Of a stretch of DNA of 9,214 nt, positions 6,401-9,214 are shown piece after piece. The position numbers and the translations under genes are program-made. The stretch covers positions 1 through 9,214 of the forward strand of contig JAUXCV010000049.1 of assembly GCA_030618675.1 (NCBI GenBank), in the 5' to 3' direction. Source of the DNA: Acidimicrobiia bacterium. Its GTDB lineage: Bacteria > Actinomycetota > Acidimicrobiia > Spongiisociales > UBA5794. Positions within the stretch are counted from its first letter, which is position 1, and the number at the start of each line of letters is the position of its first letter. Below the pieces are notes generated by a model. It searched no databases. It worked only from the letters and a program-made list of their open reading frames with translations, and was not told where the DNA came from.

Positions 6401-6996
6401 ACTTCGAACGGCCCATCCGAGACGATGGAGATCATCAGGACGGCTCCCGTCACAGCGAGAATCGACGCACCGATGAGAACGCCTCGCCAATCCAGCCCCA
6501 ATCCTCGGATCAGATGTGGCGCGGCGCTGCCGACCGTGAGTGCCCCGACGAGGACTCCGAGTACCATGCCCCGGCCCTTCTGGAACCATCCGGCCATCGC
6601 CTTCATGCCGCTCGGATAGACACCGGCGAGAGCGACACCGGTCATGAACAGCACCACATAGGCGAGCGCCACGCTGTCTCCGGTCACAGAGATGACGGCC
6701 AGGTTCGAAACTGCTCCAACGAGCGCAGCGACCGTGAAGAGCTTCCTTGCTGCTACCGAGTCGGCAAGCCCGGAGATCGCGATCGCGAGCGCGCCGACCA
6801 CGAACCCGATCTGTACTGCCAGTGTCAGCCATGACGATTCACCGACGGAGAGACCCCACTGCTCACGAAGTTGGGGAGCAACGGCAGCGGCTGAGAACCA
6901 CAGGGTCAGCACGAGCAACTGGGAGAGGGCGGTCCCGATGAGCGCTCGCCGCTGACCCGAGATCGCAACGACATCCGTCGTCGTACGACTACTCAT
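6349..6996 (-). CDS. MFS transporter, C-terminal half missing
   Basis: The product has 215 residues, about half the usual 400. It contains the N-terminal six-helix bundle of a major facilitator: LLVLTLWFSAAAVAPQLREQ, WLTLAVQIGFVVGALAIAISGLADSV, the central GVYPSGMKAMAGWFQKGRG loop, then VLGVLVGALTVGSAAPHLIRGLG and ILAVTGAVLMISIV. The loop after helix six (SDGPFEVPSS) still looks native, down to about 6391. The last 13 residues to the TAG at 6349 are the antisense of a DUF3179-type gene. A half transporter is not expected to work. ATG 6996 overlaps the CcdA stop by 8 nt, so the gene was translationally coupled to CcdA. The substrate is unknown; a three-gene unit with TlpA and CcdA hints at, but does not prove, a thiol- or metal-related role. 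Confidence 0.8.
   Translation of the reverse strand: MSSRTTTDVVAISGQRRALIGTALSQLLVLTLWFSAAAVAPQLREQWGLSVGESSWLTLAVQIGFVVGALAIAISGLADSVAARKLFTVAALVGAVSNLAVISVTGDSVALAYVVLFMTGVALAGVYPSGMKAMAGWFQKGRGMVLGVLVGALTVGSAAPHLIRGLGLDWRGVLIGASILAVTGAVLMISIVSDGPFEVPSSLHAVTSAVTNSGS
6388..6402. other. Breakpoint joining two C-terminally truncated, convergent genes
   Basis: From the left, a DUF3179-type protein on the plus strand ends its homology at WSDD (6386-6397). From the right, an MFS protein on the minus strand ends its homology at DGPFEVPSS (down to 6391). Both lose their C-termini within the same dozen bases, and the two homologous stretches overlap by a few bases, which allows a short microhomology. 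No repeat, target duplication or mobile-element gene is visible here. Confidence 0.65.
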
Positions 6997-7867
6997 CGAC
7001 GGACAAAGCGGCTTCCGGTGATGGCCGTCGCGTCCGCTGTGACGCGAATGCGAAGATCACGGCAAGGACCACGATGCCGACGAATCCCAGTCCCCAGAGG
7101 AGCGGAGCAGAAGCGATCACATTCTGTGCCGCCTGGGAGAGGTTCTCGATGAAGCGGAAGGGTCCGCTGTCGCCGAGCGCCTGCGCTCCCGACTTGAGGC
7201 TCACCGTCCAGAACCACACGATGTAGAGGCCCGCCGCGATCAGGACGACTCCAGATACCCTGGCGATGTAGCGAGCCGATCCACGCAACCAGGCGATGAG
7301 CGACTGCTTCCCCACGGCGATCGCAACGGTGACCGCCATCAGCACAACGGCCATTCCTGCGCCATAGGCCACGAAGGTCGCGATGCCCGACACGAAGGAC
7401 CCACGCGTCACCTGAGTTGCCACAACGGTCAGGAATACGGGGAGAGTGCATGACAGGGAGGCCACGGCATAGGAGATGCCGAAGAGGAACACCGATCGGT
7501 ACCCCCGTCCGGATGCCGCTTTGCCCGCGCTGGGGAGACCCACCTTCAACTCGTAGCCTCGGACCAGAGCGATGCCGAGTCCGATGACGGCCACACCGAC
7601 CACGATCGCCACCCACGGAATCAGGTCGATCACGACACGGAATCCGGCCGTGATGAGAATCCCGGCTAGGCCGAAGACAACGAGGAACCCAGCGGACACG
7701 ATCGCTCCGACCATGATCGCCCCTCGCAATGCGGCAGTGCGACCCTGGTGCCCCTCTTCGATCCCCATGAAGTACGACAGGTAGGCCGGAAGCATGGCGA
7801 ACCCGCAGGGGTTCACGGTCGCGACCAACCCCGCCGCGAACGCTAGAGCGAGCGGCGCGTCGATCAT
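6989..7867 (-). CDS. ccdA: CcdA/DsbD-type transmembrane thiol electron carrier
   Basis: This 292-residue polytopic membrane protein carries electrons from cytoplasmic thioredoxin across the membrane to extracytoplasmic thiol proteins such as TlpA/ResA. The two redox Cys of the family are in place: Cys21 in VNPCGFAMLP at the start of helix 1 and Cys140 in ASLSCTLPVF at the start of helix 4. About six main hydrophobic segments are seen, plus a further C-terminal segment (LLWGLGFVGIVVLAVIFAF) and a charged tail. This is longer than the roughly 220-240 residues of minimal CcdA proteins. There is no DsbD-type periplasmic or thioredoxin domain, so TlpA next door is the likely acceptor. ATG 7867 overlaps the TlpA stop (ATGA, 4 nt) and the gene's own stop overlaps the MFS start by 8 nt: three tightly coupled genes. 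Confidence 0.92.
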   Translation of the reverse strand: MIDAPLALAFAAGLVATVNPCGFAMLPAYLSYFMGIEEGHQGRTAALRGAIMVGAIVSAGFLVVFGLAGILITAGFRVVIDLIPWVAIVVGVAVIGLGIALVRGYELKVGLPSAGKAASGRGYRSVFLFGISYAVASLSCTLPVFLTVVATQVTRGSFVSGIATFVAYGAGMAVVLMAVTVAIAVGKQSLIAWLRGSARYIARVSGVVLIAAGLYIVWFWTVSLKSGAQALGDSGPFRFIENLSQAAQNVIASAPLLWGLGFVGIVVLAVIFAFASQRTRRPSPEAALSVDE

Positions 7868-8409
7868 GTCGCTAACGCTTCCTCGATCATGTCGAGCAAC
7901 TGTGCCTCGGTCAGAGGTCCATTGTGCTGTTCAACGATGCGCCCCTCGGCATCGATCAAGACCGTGAACGGCATCCCGATGCCACCGAACTCCAGGTAGA
8001 GATCACCAAGAGGATCGTCCCCGAGATCAAAGAGAACCCCGGTCTCTTCGACGAGACGGAGAGCATCGGCACGATCGTCCTGGATATTCAGGCCCAGGAA
8101 GGCCACTTCATCGCCGACGCTCTGTTGTGCCGGCTTGAACGCCGCGGCCATCTCGGCGACGCACGACGGGCACCAGGATGCCCAGAAGTTCACGACCAGA
8201 GGCCGGCCCTCGTAGTCGGCAAGCGTGGCAGACGATCCGTCGAACATCACGAACTCGGAGAGAGGGGCCGGGCGGCGCTCGTCGACGGCGACCGTCGACG
8301 GCGATGCTTCGTCGGTTGCCACAGGGCCGGCATGGGCGTCGGAGCCTGAGCATGCCGCGCCAAGGAGAGCAAGTGCCAATCCGAGGGAGGCGAGAGTGAG
8401 CTTTGTCAT
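7864..8409 (-). CDS. TlpA/ResA-like thioredoxin-fold lipoprotein
   Basis: This 181-residue thiol-disulfide protein is anchored outside the membrane. The signal peptide TLASLGLALALLGAAC ends at lipobox Cys20, followed by a short linker. The thioredoxin fold runs from about 50: FVMFDGSSATLADYEGRPLV, the active site NFWASWCPSC with Cys80 and Cys83, LGLNIQDDR, and GIGMPFTVLID with cis-Pro147. The WCPSC motif and the AhpC/TSA-like fold match TlpA/ResA reductases, which keep Cys pairs in extracytoplasmic proteins (for example apocytochrome c) reduced. ATG 8409 is chosen because it begins the signal peptide. The open frame continues 53 codons upstream without homology and overlaps the divergent gene's leader. 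It is the first gene of a coupled unit with CcdA. No cytochrome c maturation genes are seen in the window. Confidence 0.92.
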   Translation of the reverse strand: MTKLTLASLGLALALLGAACSGSDAHAGPVATDEASPSTVAVDERRPAPLSEFVMFDGSSATLADYEGRPLVVNFWASWCPSCVAEMAAAFKPAQQSVGDEVAFLGLNIQDDRADALRLVEETGVLFDLGDDPLGDLYLEFGGIGMPFTVLIDAEGRIVEQHNGPLTEAQLLDMIEEALAT

Positions 8410-8410
8410 G

Positions 8411-8447
8411 CCTCGTGGAACGCCCGCCGTCGCATCCGATCCACGAG
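8411..8447 (-). promoter_or_regulatory. Possible leader hairpin covering the TlpA ribosome site
   Basis: In the TlpA transcript, CTCGTGG (8447-8441) can pair perfectly with CCACGAG (8418-8412) across a 22-nt loop. The 3' arm contains the GAGG just before ATG 8409, the only Shine-Dalgarno-like bases available. Pairing would hide the ribosome site and could set translation of the whole TlpA-CcdA-MFS unit. The 7-bp arms are perfect but the regulatory role is inferred. Confidence 0.3.
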
Positions 8448-8566
8448 AACGTCGTCTTCCCGACGATTCGACTCCCGCCTCGACTCGCTCAACGGCATCT
8501 CTCAGGACGATGCAAAGGCGGATTCGAGAGCATTCCGGGACGAAGGTCCCTGCATTGAAGGGTCCC

Positions 8567-9100
8567 ATGCCCCTACGGCTGACACCGAATCAGTGCTTCG
8601 ATGGCAGGGTGCACGAGCAGTATGTCCAACTTTACAAAGCGGTAGGCGTTCCCTTCGCCGTCGTTCGCCGATTCCTAGCGGAGGAATCGCTCCCCGCGTT
8701 GGATGCGCCCCGGAGAGTCGGCGTGGATTGGCTGCATGAGGAGAGCACGCATCTCGACATCGATGTCGCCGGCCTCCACCTCGTGAAAGACGTCTGTTTC
8801 CGTGTCACCGATTTCGCAGACGTTCCGGGGCCGCTGCCCATGGGCCGCATCCAACTCTCATGGGAGCCCATCGATCATGCCGACATCTACCCGACCGTGA
8901 GCGCCGATCTCGAGATCGAACCGATCGATGACCGCCGGACGATGGTCTCACTTCTTGCCTCGTATCAACCACCGCTCGGCCGCATCGGCGCTGTGGCGGA
9001 TCGCGTCGCGATGCACCGCATCGCTGAGTCGGCCCTGCGCAGGTTCTTCGAGGGGCTTCTGGTAGAGATCAAGACGAACGCGAGAGCCTCGTCCGCGTAG
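8567..9100 (+). CDS. SRPBCC-like (START/cyclase-fold) protein of unknown function
   Basis: This encodes 177 residues with no signal peptide, membrane segment or catalytic motif that I can name. The pattern fits the SRPBCC helix-grip fold: an N-terminal part rich in alternating strands (HLDIDVAGLHLVKDVCFRV), a central LSWEPIDHADIYPTVSADLE strand pair, IEPIDDRRTMVSLLASYQPP, and a long C-terminal helix (ADRVAMHRIAESALRRFFEGLLVEI). The stretch SYQPPLGRIGAVADRVAMHR resembles the last strand and C-terminal helix of polyketide-cyclase-like proteins, which bind hydrophobic ligands. ATG 8567 has AAGGG about 4 nt upstream. An in-frame ATG at 8510 has a poorly spaced AGGA and adds a basic leader without homology. 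It is divergent from TlpA (157-nt gap) and its TAG abuts the stop of the next gene with no gap. The fold assignment is moderate; the function is unknown. Confidence 0.65.
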   Translation: MPLRLTPNQCFDGRVHEQYVQLYKAVGVPFAVVRRFLAEESLPALDAPRRVGVDWLHEESTHLDIDVAGLHLVKDVCFRVTDFADVPGPLPMGRIQLSWEPIDHADIYPTVSADLEIEPIDDRRTMVSLLASYQPPLGRIGAVADRVAMHRIAESALRRFFEGLLVEIKTNARASSA

Positions 9101-9214
9101 CTACTCATCCAGTACGAAGCGGATCCTCCGGAATCCCTTCCCTTTCGACTCCGTCTTGGTGATGCGGATGGATCCGACTTCTCCGGTTGAATCCACGTGA
9201 GTTCCACCGTCTGC
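9101..9214 (-). CDS. Alanyl-tRNA editing protein (AlaX-like), C-terminal part
   Basis: The last 37 residues of a minus-strand gene run in from the right edge: ADGGTHVDSTGEVGSIRI, then TKTESKGKGFRRIRFVLDE and a TAG at 9103-9101. GGTHV, the STGEVG turn and the ESKGKG...RIRF ending are the signature of the second editing core of AlaX and of the AlaRS editing domain, which hydrolyses Ser-tRNA(Ala) or Gly-tRNA(Ala) in the cytoplasm. In the textbook CGGTH motif, Cys and His bind zinc; here the Cys position is Asp, next to a retained His. The short C-terminus indicates a free-standing editing protein rather than full AlaRS, but the N-terminal zinc ligands lie outside the window. Confidence 0.75.
   Translation of the reverse strand, partial: ADGGTHVDSTGEVGSIRITKTESKGKGFRRIRFVLDE

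Noticed and set aside
113..6402. Simple in-place inversion of the block
   Set aside because: Inverting it would pair the DUF3179-type fragment with the left membrane fragment and the MFS half with the LysR fragment. Neither pair restores a sensible gene.
1..7000. One membrane-protein gene (MFS plus the left fragment) interrupted by an inserted block
   Set aside because: Joining 6391 to 117 on the minus strand would put CEIRSYMRIGMGYLNTL after the six-helix MFS loop. This does not resemble the seventh helix region of an MFS protein, and no target duplication is present.
8537..8566. GGGAC-GAAG-GTCCC and repeated GGTCCC near the SRPBCC gene start
   Set aside because: The 5-bp stem and 6-base repeat are short enough to be expected by chance in this composition, and the second copy is simply next to the start codon.
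1..9214. tRNA, rRNA, riboswitch, CRISPR, insertion sequence or defence genes
   Set aside because: I looked for clover-leaf termini, repeat-spacer periodicity, terminal inverted repeats and transposase or nuclease motifs and saw none; intergenic gaps are all under 170 nt.

Overview
The window is about 9.2 kb of high-GC, gene-dense bacterial chromosome. Several features point to an actinobacterium, possibly of the Acidimicrobiia type: frequent GTG starts, ATGA stop/start overlaps, two lipoproteins with Thr/Ser/Ala-rich linkers, and a small zinc-finger protein with a YCRKSHRQRAYEARR motif of a kind common in Actinobacteria. The assignment rests on style and gene content, since no rRNA or other phylogenetic marker is present. 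I see no tRNA, rRNA, CRISPR array, transposase, integrase or phage gene.

Layout, left to right. (1) 1-742 holds two broken genes that meet at about position 117: a membrane-protein fragment on the minus strand (YeeE/YedE-like, tentative) and a LysR-type regulator on the plus strand that lacks its N-terminus. (2) 810-2450 is a complete fatty-acyl-CoA synthetase (plus), with a 13-base dyad in its leader. (3) 4677-2453 is a minus-strand run: a 64-residue protein of unknown function, an ABC-2 ATPase, its permease, and a small zinc-finger protein. The ATPase and permease overlap by 4 nt. (4) 5997-4768 is a complete DUF3179 lipoprotein (minus). (5) 5998-6160 is a divergent intergenic region with a perfect hairpin, followed by the N-terminal part of a second DUF3179-type membrane protein (plus). 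(6) At about 6395 that fragment collides tail to tail with an MFS transporter (minus) that has lost its C-terminal half. (7) 8409-6349 is a translationally coupled minus-strand run: TlpA-like thioredoxin lipoprotein, CcdA-like electron carrier, truncated MFS. (8) 8567-9100 is an SRPBCC-like protein of unknown function (plus), meeting at zero gap the C-terminus of an AlaX-type alanyl-tRNA editing protein (minus, running off the window).

How the genes work together. TlpA plus CcdA form a standard pathway that moves reducing power across the membrane to extracytoplasmic thiols. The ABC pair forms an exporter of unknown substrate. The acyl-CoA synthetase activates fatty acids for degradation or lipid synthesis. 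The most unusual feature is the pair of junctions at ~117 and ~6395. Each truncates two unrelated genes at one point, so the block between them (about 6.3 kb) has a different origin from both flanks. A chimeric assembly or amplification artefact is the simplest reading, with a real rearrangement as the alternative. Any functional link drawn across these two points, for example between TlpA/CcdA and DUF3179, is therefore unsafe.
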